Made by a program: the position numbers and the translations under genes
Part shown: positions 30,337-37,355 of the stretch, piece after piece
Layout: each line of letters begins with the position of its first letter
How positions within the stretch are numbered: the first letter of the stretch is position 1
Assembly (NCBI GenBank): GCA_005880615.1
Contig: VBID01000117.1
Location: 1-61,383 of the forward strand
Length of the DNA: 61,383 nucleotides
From: Chloroflexota bacterium
GTDB lineage: Bacteria > Chloroflexota > Dormibacteria > CF-121
Reading direction: 5' to 3'
The notes under the pieces: generated by a model
Seen by the model: only the letters and a program-made list of their open reading frames with translations
What the model was told of the DNA's origin: nothing
Databases searched by the model: none

Positions 30337-31445
30337 GAAACGAGTCGAGGTCGGCCGGCGCCATTATCGGGACCGTCTGCCTGGATGGGCAGCAGGTCGG
30401 CCTGGTCGTGCTCGCCCACCAGGCTAGCGTCTGGGACCGATCGCAGGGCGGCGACGGCCCCCCGCATCTGGCCCAACGTTCGCTTGGAATCGGTGTAAGC
30501 GTTCTGGATCATGGTGCTGCCCCGGGAGATGCTGTTCTCCAGCGAGCGATCCAGGGTGGTGATTCCGTCTTCGATTTGCTGCAGATACCCTTCCAGGTTC
30601 TCGATATCGACGGTCCTTAAGTTCTGCAGGTGCAGGCGGAACAGGGCCAGGATGAATGGCACCGCCATGCTGTACGGCATCAGCACGACGCCCTCGCGGT
30701 GGGCCTCGATGTGGGCCCGCCGGCACGCCTGGAACACGGGATCCGGGACCGCCGCGATCGCCCAGGGCAGGGTCACGGACGGGTCGATGTACTGGCGGAC
30801 TTCCCGGATCTTATTCTTCAACACCCGCTCGACCTCATCGGAGATGGCTGTGCCGGCCTCGTCGGGATCGTCCCCCTGAGCCAGCCGGTCCAGGAGCTCG
30901 GGCAGCGGCCACTTACTGTCGATGGGCAGCCGCTTACCGTTGGCGAGCACGAGCGCGTACTCGACGACCTTCCCGTTGACCCGGAAATTCAGGTCGATCA
31001 TGCCCGGCGGAAACTGCTTGAACGCGTCGTGCAGGATGTTCTCGCCAGCCGCGCCCCGGGTGCGACTGCCCAGCAACACCGTCTCGATTCGCCGCGAGGA
31101 TGCCTGGATCTCTTCCTCGAGGCGCTGGCGGGCCATGGCGTCCGCCTTGAGCCGTTCGACCGCGACCCGCGCTTCCTGCACTTGCCGTCCCAGCGTTTCC
31201 TGCACCCCGGCCGAGCTCTGCACGATCCGCGTCTCCACGCCCTGCAGCGCCGTCTGAAGCCCGCCCAGCGTCTGGGTCAGCCCAACCTGCTGGGCCGTGA
31301 GGGCATCCATCTGGGCCCTCACCCCACCGAGGTCGGCCAGCGACCGGAGAAGGGAGTCGGGCGGGGTGCTCCGCCGGCCACGAGCCAGCAACCCGAGAGC
31401 CAGGCCCACCGCGCCTAGGGCGACGCCCAGCAGGACCAGATCCAT
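30333..31445 (-). CDS. rmuC: RmuC-family DNA recombination protein
   Basis: A 370-residue protein: an N-terminal membrane helix (VLLGVALGAVGLALGLLARG), a coiled coil of about 120 residues (VQETLGRQVQEARVAVERLK), then the RmuC nuclease-like domain (TRGAAGENILHDAFKQFPPG, VEYALVLANGKRLPIDSKWP). Further conserved segments are DPSVTLPWAIAAVPDPVFQA and VVLMPYSMAVPFILALFRLH. RmuC limits DNA inversions and rearrangements at inverted repeats in E. coli. The ATG at 31445 is chosen because the membrane helix starts there and a longer frame has no such features. A TGACAG-type hairpin lies 85 bp upstream. Confidence 0.9.
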   Translation of the reverse strand: MDLVLLGVALGAVGLALGLLARGRRSTPPDSLLRSLADLGGVRAQMDALTAQQVGLTQTLGGLQTALQGVETRIVQSSAGVQETLGRQVQEARVAVERLKADAMARQRLEEEIQASSRRIETVLLGSRTRGAAGENILHDAFKQFPPGMIDLNFRVNGKVVEYALVLANGKRLPIDSKWPLPELLDRLAQGDDPDEAGTAISDEVERVLKNKIREVRQYIDPSVTLPWAIAAVPDPVFQACRRAHIEAHREGVVLMPYSMAVPFILALFRLHLQNLRTVDIENLEGYLQQIEDGITTLDRSLENSISRGSTMIQNAYTDSKRTLGQMRGAVAALRSVPDASLVGEHDQADLLPIQADGPDNGAGRPRLVS

Positions 31446-31529
31446 GACGTTCACTGCGACTCCTTCAAGACGTGGGCAGGACCGGTATTGCGGTCCATCC
31501 TGTCGTGGCGCATGGCGAAAGTCAAGCAG

Positions 31530-31557
31530 GGCCCTGTGACAGCTGCCTGTCACGGCC
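31530..31557. other. TGACAG-CTGC-CTGTCA hairpin, copy 1
   Basis: The core GTGACAG-CTGC-CTGTCAC (31536-31553) is flanked by GGCC (31530-31533) and GGCC (31554-31557), which also pair. The same 16-base core occurs at 40918-40933 with different outer arms. It lies upstream of rmuC, 14 bp before a repeat element. Confidence 0.6.
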
Positions 31558-31570
31558 GAGGCCCAGATCA

Positions 31571-31752
31571 AAGCCCGGATCTACCGGTCGGGCGCCGCAG
31601 ATCGGGATGCGGGGCGTGCCGAGCCGCAGGAGGCGACGAGCACGGGAGGGAGCGTACCCGTCGGTGCGTGACCGAGCGAGCGCAGGAGACGACGCCCGGA
31701 TCGGCCGCATCCGCGCCCGAGATGCAAGCTCGATCCGGTAGATTCGGGCTTA
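31571..31752. repeat. 182-bp inverted-repeat element with compensatory changes
   Basis: The termini are AAGCCCGGATCTACCGG (31571-31587) and CCGGTAGATTCGGGCTT (31735-31751). The interior has GGGATGCGGGGCGTGCCGAG, GGCGACGAGCACG, the hairpin CGTACC-CGTC-GGTGCG (31653-31668) and GGCCGCATCCGCGCC. Relative to the 24670 copy, terminal CCACC/GGTGG has become CTACC/GGTAG in both arms. The element fills most of the 355-bp gap between rmuC and the 81-aa gene. Confidence 0.85.
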
Positions 31753-31800
31753 GCTTGGTTGCGGTTGGGTGCCGAATCCGGCATATTGGGGCTCAAGTAA

Positions 31801-32046
31801 GTGGCACGGGTGGAAATTGAGCGAACGATCCTGGCCGAGGATCTCGCCATCGAGAAAGTCAAGGCGCTCCAACTCTCCCCAGTGGAGGTTTCCAGCAACG
31901 GAAGCCGGATGATCCTCGAGGGCCCGGACATCGTCGTGGCTCGCGCCTGGGTAGTGGACCCCGAGGCCTGGAAGGGCCTGGCCAGCAGCGTGGTGGCCGG
32001 CCGGGTGCTGATCTTCGACGCCACCCAGCTAAAGGTCGGGAGCTAA
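31801..32046 (+). CDS. Small hypothetical protein, 81 aa
   Basis: It starts at GTG with VARVEIERTILAEDLAIEKV and has a balanced, soluble composition (VEVSSNGSRMILEGPDIVVA, VVAGRVLIFDATQLKVG) suggesting a small alpha+beta domain. No family is recognised. It stands alone between a repeat element and the convergent rhodanese gene. CATATT about 13 nt upstream may be its -10 box. Confidence 0.55.
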   Translation: MARVEIERTILAEDLAIEKVKALQLSPVEVSSNGSRMILEGPDIVVARAWVVDPEAWKGLASSVVAGRVLIFDATQLKVGS

Positions 32047-32087
32047 CCAGCCGCCCACCAGGGCCCGGCGCAACCTGCCGGGATCCC

Positions 32088-32441
32088 CTACCGCTCTGTG
32101 GGATATCCCTTCTCGATCCAGGCGGCGGTGCCGCCATCCACGTTCGTGACGTCGGTGTAGCCCGACGCCAGCAGAAAAGCCGCGGCCGTCCAGCTGCGGA
32201 CGCCACTGTGGCAGACCGCCAGCACCGGCCGGTCTCTGGGCACTTCGGCGACGCGACGGTCGAGCTCTCCCAGCGGCACCAGCACGGCGCCGGGAAGATG
32301 GCCGGCCCGGTACTCCCAGGGCTCGCGAACGTCGAGGACGTAGGGAGGCCGCTCTCCCTGGAGCCGGCGCCGGGCTTCTACGACGTCGATGCCCGGCACC
32401 TGGGGCGGCGGCGGAGACGCGGCTGCGCCGGCTCTGGGCAT
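32088..32441 (-). CDS. Single-domain rhodanese-like sulfurtransferase
   Basis: A 117-residue rhodanese: IDVVEARRRLQGERPPYVLD, VREPWEYRAGHLPGAVLVPL, then AVCHSGVRS holding the persulfide Cys in the active loop CHSGVRS, and GYTDVTNVDGGTAAW at the C-terminus. It carries sulfane sulfur to unknown acceptors in the cytoplasm. The ATG at 32441 is preferred over an upstream frame because TACGAT (32448-32453, minus strand) lies 6 nt before it. Confidence 0.88.
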   Translation of the reverse strand: MPRAGAAASPPPPQVPGIDVVEARRRLQGERPPYVLDVREPWEYRAGHLPGAVLVPLGELDRRVAEVPRDRPVLAVCHSGVRSWTAAAFLLASGYTDVTNVDGGTAAWIEKGYPTER

Positions 32442-32509
32442 TCTCCAATCGTACGGACGGACCGCGCCAGCGCAAGGATAGGGTCGCCGGGTGCGTCGAA
32501 CCACCTAGC

Positions 32510-33256
32510 ATGAGCAGAGCCCCCCAACACCTCCAATTCTTCGGATCCCAGCCCCTGCACCTTCTCCACGAGTGCGCGGCCACCGAAGCGGCCAAAGGTG
32601 CCCAGAGCCCGTGCCAGCAGCTGGCCAGGCTCGATCGCCGCCCGCAGCTCGGCTTCGGCAACCCGCACGGTCCCCTGCTCTTCCTCAGTCCCAGCCCCCT
32701 GGATCCGGAAAGCGCCTCCGACGCCGCCTTCGAAGCCTGGCTGGAGCGCGAGTCGAACCTGGAACACCAGTTCCGGTGGGAAGTGGTCCAGCCCTATTTC
32801 CAGTTCAGCCAGAGAGTCTTCGCCGGATTGCGGGAGCGATTGAGCCTTCCGCACGCGAAGCGCGACGCCCTGGATTTTGCCTTCCACACCTGGGCAGTCC
32901 GCTGCCCGACTGGGAATCCCGATCGGGTCACCGACCCAGCGCTCACCCAATGCGTGACCCGGCACCTCGAGCCGATCGTGAAACGGGTCGCCCCCCAGGC
33001 AATCGTGGCCATGGGCGGGACGACGGCCGCCTACTTCTGGCAGCGTACCATCAGCGGGTGGAAGGCCTGGCGCCCGATCGAGCAGCTGCATGGCAAGACG
33101 CTCGCCTACCGCTTCGACGGGCGCTCCATCCCGGTGATATTGAGCGTGCATCCGTTCCAGCGAGGCCTCGACCTGCATCCAGAAGTCATCGCGCATGCCC
33201 TCTCCACCTGCTTGCGCCCCGAGGATCTCGAACCCCATATGCTCCAAGCCGCGTAA
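32510..33256 (+). CDS. Uracil-DNA glycosylase superfamily protein, Fe-S type (divergent)
   Basis: A 248-residue protein resembling family 4/5 UDGs: GFGNPHGPLLFLSPSPLDPE (motif A region), TWAVRCPTGNPDRVTDPALTQCVTRHLEPIVKR, then PQAIVAMGGTTAAYF and IPVILSVHPFQRG (His motif). Four cysteines (about 22, 34, 130 and 143), in the HECAATEAAKGAQSPC and CPTGNP...TQC segments, match the spacing logic of the family's 4Fe-4S cluster. The usual G-E-x-P-G motif A is replaced by SPSPLD, so base specificity is uncertain. It would act in base-excision repair. Confidence 0.65.
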   Translation: MSRAPQHLQFFGSQPLHLLHECAATEAAKGAQSPCQQLARLDRRPQLGFGNPHGPLLFLSPSPLDPESASDAAFEAWLERESNLEHQFRWEVVQPYFQFSQRVFAGLRERLSLPHAKRDALDFAFHTWAVRCPTGNPDRVTDPALTQCVTRHLEPIVKRVAPQAIVAMGGTTAAYFWQRTISGWKAWRPIEQLHGKTLAYRFDGRSIPVILSVHPFQRGLDLHPEVIAHALSTCLRPEDLEPHMLQAA

Positions 33257-33732
33257 ATAGGGATTGGGTACGGCCGAAGGCCGAGGGGGGAGCGGCCGGT
33301 AGGCGCTGCGATCCACGCAGCGCCGGTGCGCAAGGGTCGCGTCTCGGGCCGGCGATGGCGGATCGCGGCCCAGACCGTCGAGGCCAAGGAGGCGACGAGC
33401 ACGCCAACGCGCCTATCCGTCGATAGGTAAGTGAGCGCGCGCAGGAGCCGACACCGGCACCGGCGGAAATGGGCCGATGAGACGCCAAGCAGGCCCCGGG
33501 ATGCGACCCTGGGGTCAAAAGAAGTAGCCGTGGCGGCTTTTGACCGCCCTCAACATCGGCCAGCTGGGGGGATCTGCCCCCTAGCCCGTATCGATGCCGC
33601 GAGGGCCGATCTCTGAGGCGCGGCGTGCGCCGACGCCGTCACGTTGGTGGCGAGCCACCTCGCTGGCCGCCACCCCGGCATGCACTACGAAGAAGAACAG
33701 CCTCGCCGGCTCACGCCTGGCTCGCCCCGTTT
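33257..33732. other. 476-bp intergenic region with inverted repeats
   Basis: No convincing gene here. It holds a perfect hairpin GGCGCTGCG-ATCCA-CGCAGCGCC (33302-33324), a small CGGCC-GAA-GGCCG hairpin near 33272, a diverged dispersed-element fragment (33386-33457), and a spaced inverted repeat GGTCAAAAG...CTTTTGACC (33513-33521 and 33537-33545). GGTGGCGAG...CGCTGGCCGCCACC follows near 33647-33675. Short open frames are of low complexity and overlap one another. Confidence 0.6.
33386..33457. repeat. Diverged fragment of the dispersed element core
   Basis: AAGGAGGCGACGAGCACG and GAGCGCGCGCAGGAGCCGAC match the 128-bp unit. The hairpin between them is CCTATC-CGTC-GATAGG (33412-33427), replacing CGCATC-CGTC-GATGCG with two compensated base pairs. 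The termini are absent. Confidence 0.7.
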
Positions 33733-34017
33733 CTACGCGGCGATGCTCGATGGTTTCTGGCCGCACTTGGGGCACGCGGTGCCCGCTTTCAGTTCGACCC
33801 GACGGAAGGCGTGACCGCCGCAGGAGGGACAGAGCGCACCCGGACGTAGCGGCTGCTGCCGGGCGGCCCGCTGCGCTCGTTCCCGGACGTGGCTTACGGA
33901 CGGGTCGTCGATGACTTGGGGATCGAAGGGCTCGGGCTGCACGGGGCTCAGGATAGGCGGCGCACCGAGCACTGGCGACCGCAATGCACTCACGGGATCG
34001 TGACGGATCCGTCGCAA
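33733..34017 (-). CDS. Small zinc-ribbon protein (putative)
   Basis: A frame of 94 codons (TTG start at 34017; GTG at 33993 is an alternative). The C-terminal third has two CPxCG knuckles, CPSCGGHAFRRVELKAGTAC and CPKCGQKP, spaced like a treble-clef zinc ribbon. The first part is Pro-rich and low-complexity. The motif pair supports a real gene, but its start and extent are uncertain. It is divergent from the SIS-domain gene. Confidence 0.5.
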   Translation of the reverse strand: MRRIRHDPVSALRSPVLGAPPILSPVQPEPFDPQVIDDPSVSHVRERAQRAARQQPLRPGALCPSCGGHAFRRVELKAGTACPKCGQKPSSIAA

Positions 34018-34054
34018 CCGAATATTTGCCTGGATCTGCTAACGTTCGGGCGCC

Positions 34055-35101
34055 GTGAAGGAGCCAGGCGCCTTTCTGCGCGCGGCGATCGAGAACCAGG
34101 GGGAGCAGGCGGCCCGCCTGCTGGCGGACACCGAGCCGGTGGCGGCGGCCGCCAACCGGCTGCAAGGCGTGCGCCGGCTGTTCATCGCTGGCACCGGCAC
34201 CAGCTACCACGGCGCGATGGTCGGGGAGCACCTCTTTCGGGCAGCCGGCTACGAGGCGTGGGCGGTCCCGGCCTTCGAGTTCAGCCAGTACCCGCCGGCG
34301 CTCCGTCCCGGGGACGGCCTGATCGTCCTCAGCCATCGCGGCACCAAGCGCTTCAGCATGGGGGCCCTCCAACACGTCAGCGGGCTGGCCGACCGCTGGA
34401 TCGCCATCACCGGCCAGGGCTCGCCGTTGACGGGCGCCGGCGTCGTCCAGACCGTGCCGCAGGAGCGCTCCTCGGTCCATACCGTCAGCCACGTCGGCGC
34501 GCTGGTGCGCCTGGCCCAGCTGGCGACGCACGCGTCGCCCGATCTCCACTCGGCGTGGGCCGAGGCGATGGAGGGGCTCCCCGCTCGCGTGCAATCCGTC
34601 CTGGAGGACAGCCGCGACCCGATCGCCGCCCAGGCAGAGCAGATTCGCTTCGATCGCGGGACCTTTTTCATCGGTGGCGGCCCGGCGACCGCCACCGCAT
34701 TGGAGGGCGCGCTCAAGCTGCGCGAGGCATCCTTCGTGTTCGCCGAGGGCCACGAGGTCGAGGCCGTCCTCCATGGACCGCTGATCAGCATCGATGCCGC
34801 CGACCGCGCCGTGATGATCGCCGAGCCGGGGCCGAGCCTGGCGCGGACCCAGGATGTGGCGGCCGGCCTGAGCGCGATCGGCGTGCCGTTTGCGGCGGTT
34901 GGCTCAGCGGCCGCAGCTCTCGATGCGGCTGGGTGGACGTTTGCCACCCCGCCCCTACCGGAGCCGCTGGCCCCCATCCTCAACGTGATTCCGTTGCAGT
35001 GGCTGGCCTATTTCGTCTCGCGCCGGCGGGGCGTCGATGCGGACCTGTTCCGGGCCGACAACCCTAGCTACGCCGCGGCGCACGCGCGCTACGAGCTGTA
35101 G
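34055..35101 (+). CDS. SIS-domain sugar isomerase/deaminase-like protein
   Basis: A 348-residue protein with two SIS domains as in the isomerase half of GlmS. The first has VRRLFIAGTGTSYHGAMVGE and GDGLIVLSHRGTKRFSMGAL, the second GTFFIGGGPATATALEGALK and LREASFVFAEGHEVEAVLHG. The glutaminase domain of GlmS is absent. The KLREASFVFAEG and HGP segments match the sugar-phosphate site region of GlmS/AgaS-type proteins. A role in amino-sugar phosphate isomerisation or deamination is inferred. GTG start. Its 3' end overlaps the convergent WYL gene by 38 bp. Confidence 0.85.
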   Translation: MKEPGAFLRAAIENQGEQAARLLADTEPVAAAANRLQGVRRLFIAGTGTSYHGAMVGEHLFRAAGYEAWAVPAFEFSQYPPALRPGDGLIVLSHRGTKRFSMGALQHVSGLADRWIAITGQGSPLTGAGVVQTVPQERSSVHTVSHVGALVRLAQLATHASPDLHSAWAEAMEGLPARVQSVLEDSRDPIAAQAEQIRFDRGTFFIGGGPATATALEGALKLREASFVFAEGHEVEAVLHGPLISIDAADRAVMIAEPGPSLARTQDVAAGLSAIGVPFAAVGSAAAALDAAGWTFATPPLPEPLAPILNVIPLQWLAYFVSRRRGVDADLFRADNPSYAAAHARYEL

Positions 35102-36128
35102 CGGGCCGCCCGGCGGCCGGGGGCGGGGCGCCGGTCTGGCCGTTGGCCGGTCTGACGCCGCCCACACCGGCGTGGCGCTCCGCCAGCGCGCGACCGATTT
35201 CGACGATGCGCAGGCGCAGGTCCGGTGGTTCCAGCACCTCCACGGTCTCGCCCCAGCCAAGGATCCAGGGCGTGATCTCGACCGTCCCCGCCACGGTCAC
35301 GCTCATTTCCAATGATCCATCGGCCAGTGGGCGTAGACGCTGGGACGGATGCCAGGTCGACTCCGTGACCCGGGCCGCGGCGGGCGGAAAGAAGCGGAGG
35401 CGGACTTCCACGGGCTCACCGGAATGGAAGATGCCCCAGGCCCGCGACAGGTAGGTGTTGATGTCGAAGTCGGGTGGGATCTGATAGGTGTCGGCCGTGA
35501 GTTCCGCCCGCACGATGCGCTCTACCTTGAAGGTGCGCATTTCGCCAACGCCGCGATCCCGGGCCACCACGTAGAGGCTGTGGCCGATCTGGGAGGGCTC
35601 GAGAAAGTAGGGCTCGATCAGCCGCGGCGGCGCGTCGGCCTCAGCCGCCCGGTACCAGATTCGCGCCACCCGGCGGCCGGCCCACGCCAGGGCCAAGGTT
35701 TGCACGGTACGCGAGTACCCCGGGTTGGCCGGGCGTTTCAGCATTTGCGCGACGGTGGCGTGCACGTACTCGGCTACCGGTGCCGGGAGCACGGCGGCCA
35801 GCTTGCTGAACGCGTCGGCGGCGTCCGGGTCGGCCTCATCCGTGTAGCGCGACCACAGCCGGACGCCAATCAGGAGGGCCATGGCTTCGCCCAGCGTGAA
35901 TTTCACGGGGGCCACGAAATAGTTGGGATCGATCAGGATCCGTCCCCCTTCCTCGTAGACGGGAACGTTCATCGCCTCCAGCGCCCGCACGTCACGGTAG
36001 GTCGTCCGGACCGTAACTCCCGTCCGGCGGGCCAGCTCCGCGCGAGTCAGGCCGCGGGGATTGCCCTGCAAGAGGGTCTGCATCTTCAGGATGCGGGCCC
36101 CTCGGTCCCCCTTCTCAAACGACCCCAT
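35064..36128 (-). CDS. WYL-domain transcriptional regulator
   Basis: A 354-residue protein: an N-terminal HTH (ILKMQTLLQGNPRGLTRAEL, ARRTGVTVRTTYRDVRALEA) and DPNYFVAPVKFTLGEAMALL, then the WYL domain (RVARIWYRAAEADAPPRLIE, PYFLEPSQIGHSLYVVARD, MRTFKVERIVRAELT). A WCX-type C-terminal extension follows. The last 40 residues are Pro/Arg/Ala-rich and come from the overlap with the SIS gene. WYL regulators often respond to nucleic acids or nucleotides and control DNA-damage or defence genes. The divergent sbcD/yhaN-like pair is a plausible target. TAACGT lies 8 nt before the ATG. Confidence 0.88.
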   Translation of the reverse strand: MGSFEKGDRGARILKMQTLLQGNPRGLTRAELARRTGVTVRTTYRDVRALEAMNVPVYEEGGRILIDPNYFVAPVKFTLGEAMALLIGVRLWSRYTDEADPDAADAFSKLAAVLPAPVAEYVHATVAQMLKRPANPGYSRTVQTLALAWAGRRVARIWYRAAEADAPPRLIEPYFLEPSQIGHSLYVVARDRGVGEMRTFKVERIVRAELTADTYQIPPDFDINTYLSRAWGIFHSGEPVEVRLRFFPPAAARVTESTWHPSQRLRPLADGSLEMSVTVAGTVEITPWILGWGETVEVLEPPDLRLRIVEIGRALAERHAGVGGVRPANGQTGAPPPAAGRPATARSARAPRRS

Positions 36129-36159
36129 GACCTGTCACGTTAACGGACGCACGCGGACA

Positions 36160-36188
36160 CCGTATTCCCAGCCACAACCTTCTATAAT
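36160..36188 (+). promoter_or_regulatory. Probable promoter of the sbcD/yhaN-like operon
   Basis: A perfect TATAAT lies at 36183-36188, about 50 nt before the sbcD-like start. The -35 position (36160-36165, CCGTAT) is poor, so an activator or another sigma factor may be involved. The WYL regulator is transcribed away from the other end of this 111-bp gap. Confidence 0.5.
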
Positions 36189-36239
36189 GTCGGCAACCTC
36201 GAACCGAATTTCTCGGCAATTCGCCTTTGCGGGAGATCT

Positions 36240-37331
36240 TTGGCCCTTCGCCTGCTCCATTTCGCCGACCTGCATCTCGACCGATCCTTTGCTCCGCAGC
36301 GACTCTTCGGGGTCGCGGCACAGCGGCGACGCGAAGACCTTCGGGCCGCGCTGCAGCGAATTCTCGAACGGGCCGATCACGAGCAGGTGGATCTAATCAC
36401 CTGCGCCGGTGATCTGTTCGAGCACGATCACATCACCCGGGAGACCGCCCTCTTCCTGGCCCAAACGCTGGGGCAAACCTCTCGGCCGGTGTTGATCGCG
36501 CCCGGGCATAGCGACCCGGCCACGGCCAGCTCCCCGTATCGATATCTCCGCTGGCCCGCCAATGTCACCGTGGCCACCCATGAGGACCTTCGCCCCTACG
36601 TCTATGGCGGCGTCAGCGTCTGGGCGGCGGGCTTCAATCCGGCCAACACCTCCGAGACCCCGCTGGCGGCCACGCCGTCGCTGGGCGATGGCGCCCACCT
36701 GCTCCTGCTGCATGCCTCGGACATGCACACGGTCCCCGACGGCGTCACGCCGGTGGCGCCCATCGTGCAAGCCCAGGTCGAGCAGGCGGGTTTTCGCCAT
36801 GCGCTCCTCGGCCATTACCACAATGCCATGAGCCAAGGCTTGCTGACCTATCCAGGAAGCCCGGAGCCGCTGGGATGGGACGAGACCGGCCGTCACTGCG
36901 TGGCCTTCGTCACGGTCGCCGATGATCGCAATCTGTCGGTCGACTTGCAGGACATCAATCACCGCCGCTTTGTGGAGGAGACCCTGGACGTCACTGGTAT
37001 GACCAGCCGGGAACAGGTGCGTGATGCCATGCTGGCCGCCCGCGAGAGCCGGCACCTGGACGGCGCCGTCCTGCGCACCCGGCTGGTTGGCGAACGAACC
37101 CAGTCGCTGGACCTGGATCCGCGGGCGCTGGCCCTGGAGTGCAATGACGGGTTCGCGCACCTGGAATTCCTGGACGAAACGCGGCGGATCCACGACCTGG
37201 AGGCGGTGGGCAGCGAATTCACGAGCCGAGGAGAAATGGTCCGGCAGCTCCAGGCCCACCGGGGCGACGCGGAAAAAGATGAGACGGTCGGCCGCGCCCT
37301 CCAGCTGGCCCTGGATGCCTTCGAGCCATGA
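36240..37331 (+). CDS. SbcD/YhaO-like DNA repair metallophosphatase
   Basis: A 363-residue Mre11-family protein. The motifs are LLHFADLHLD (Asp10, His12), LITCAGDLFE (Asp58), LLLHASDMH (His) and LLGHYHNAM (GHxH). The usual motif GNHD, whose Asn and His coordinate metal and stabilise the transition state, reads PGHSDP here (residues 88-93), a striking change. The C-terminal half (about 225-363) is a capping/ATPase-binding region. With the YhaN-like partner 24 bp downstream it should form an SbcCD-like complex on DNA ends. Start TTG at 36240, after GGGAGATC. Confidence 0.87.
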   Translation: MALRLLHFADLHLDRSFAPQRLFGVAAQRRREDLRAALQRILERADHEQVDLITCAGDLFEHDHITRETALFLAQTLGQTSRPVLIAPGHSDPATASSPYRYLRWPANVTVATHEDLRPYVYGGVSVWAAGFNPANTSETPLAATPSLGDGAHLLLLHASDMHTVPDGVTPVAPIVQAQVEQAGFRHALLGHYHNAMSQGLLTYPGSPEPLGWDETGRHCVAFVTVADDRNLSVDLQDINHRRFVEETLDVTGMTSREQVRDAMLAARESRHLDGAVLRTRLVGERTQSLDLDPRALALECNDGFAHLEFLDETRRIHDLEAVGSEFTSRGEMVRQLQAHRGDAEKDETVGRALQLALDAFEP

Positions 37332-37355
37332 GCCCAGCGTGGATCCGGGCATAGC

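Noticed and set aside
30284..31752. Composite transposon formed by the two neighbouring repeat copies around rmuC
   Set aside because: The left copy is internally deleted, rmuC is a core gene with phylum-typical composition, and no transposase is present.
33640..33680. Possible tRNA around an inverted repeat
   Set aside because: No GTTCRANNC T-loop and no cloverleaf arms of the right lengths could be formed.
33581..34774. 397-codon minus-strand frame opposite the SIS-domain gene
   Set aside because: No motif and low-complexity composition. The SIS protein on the plus strand is clearly real.
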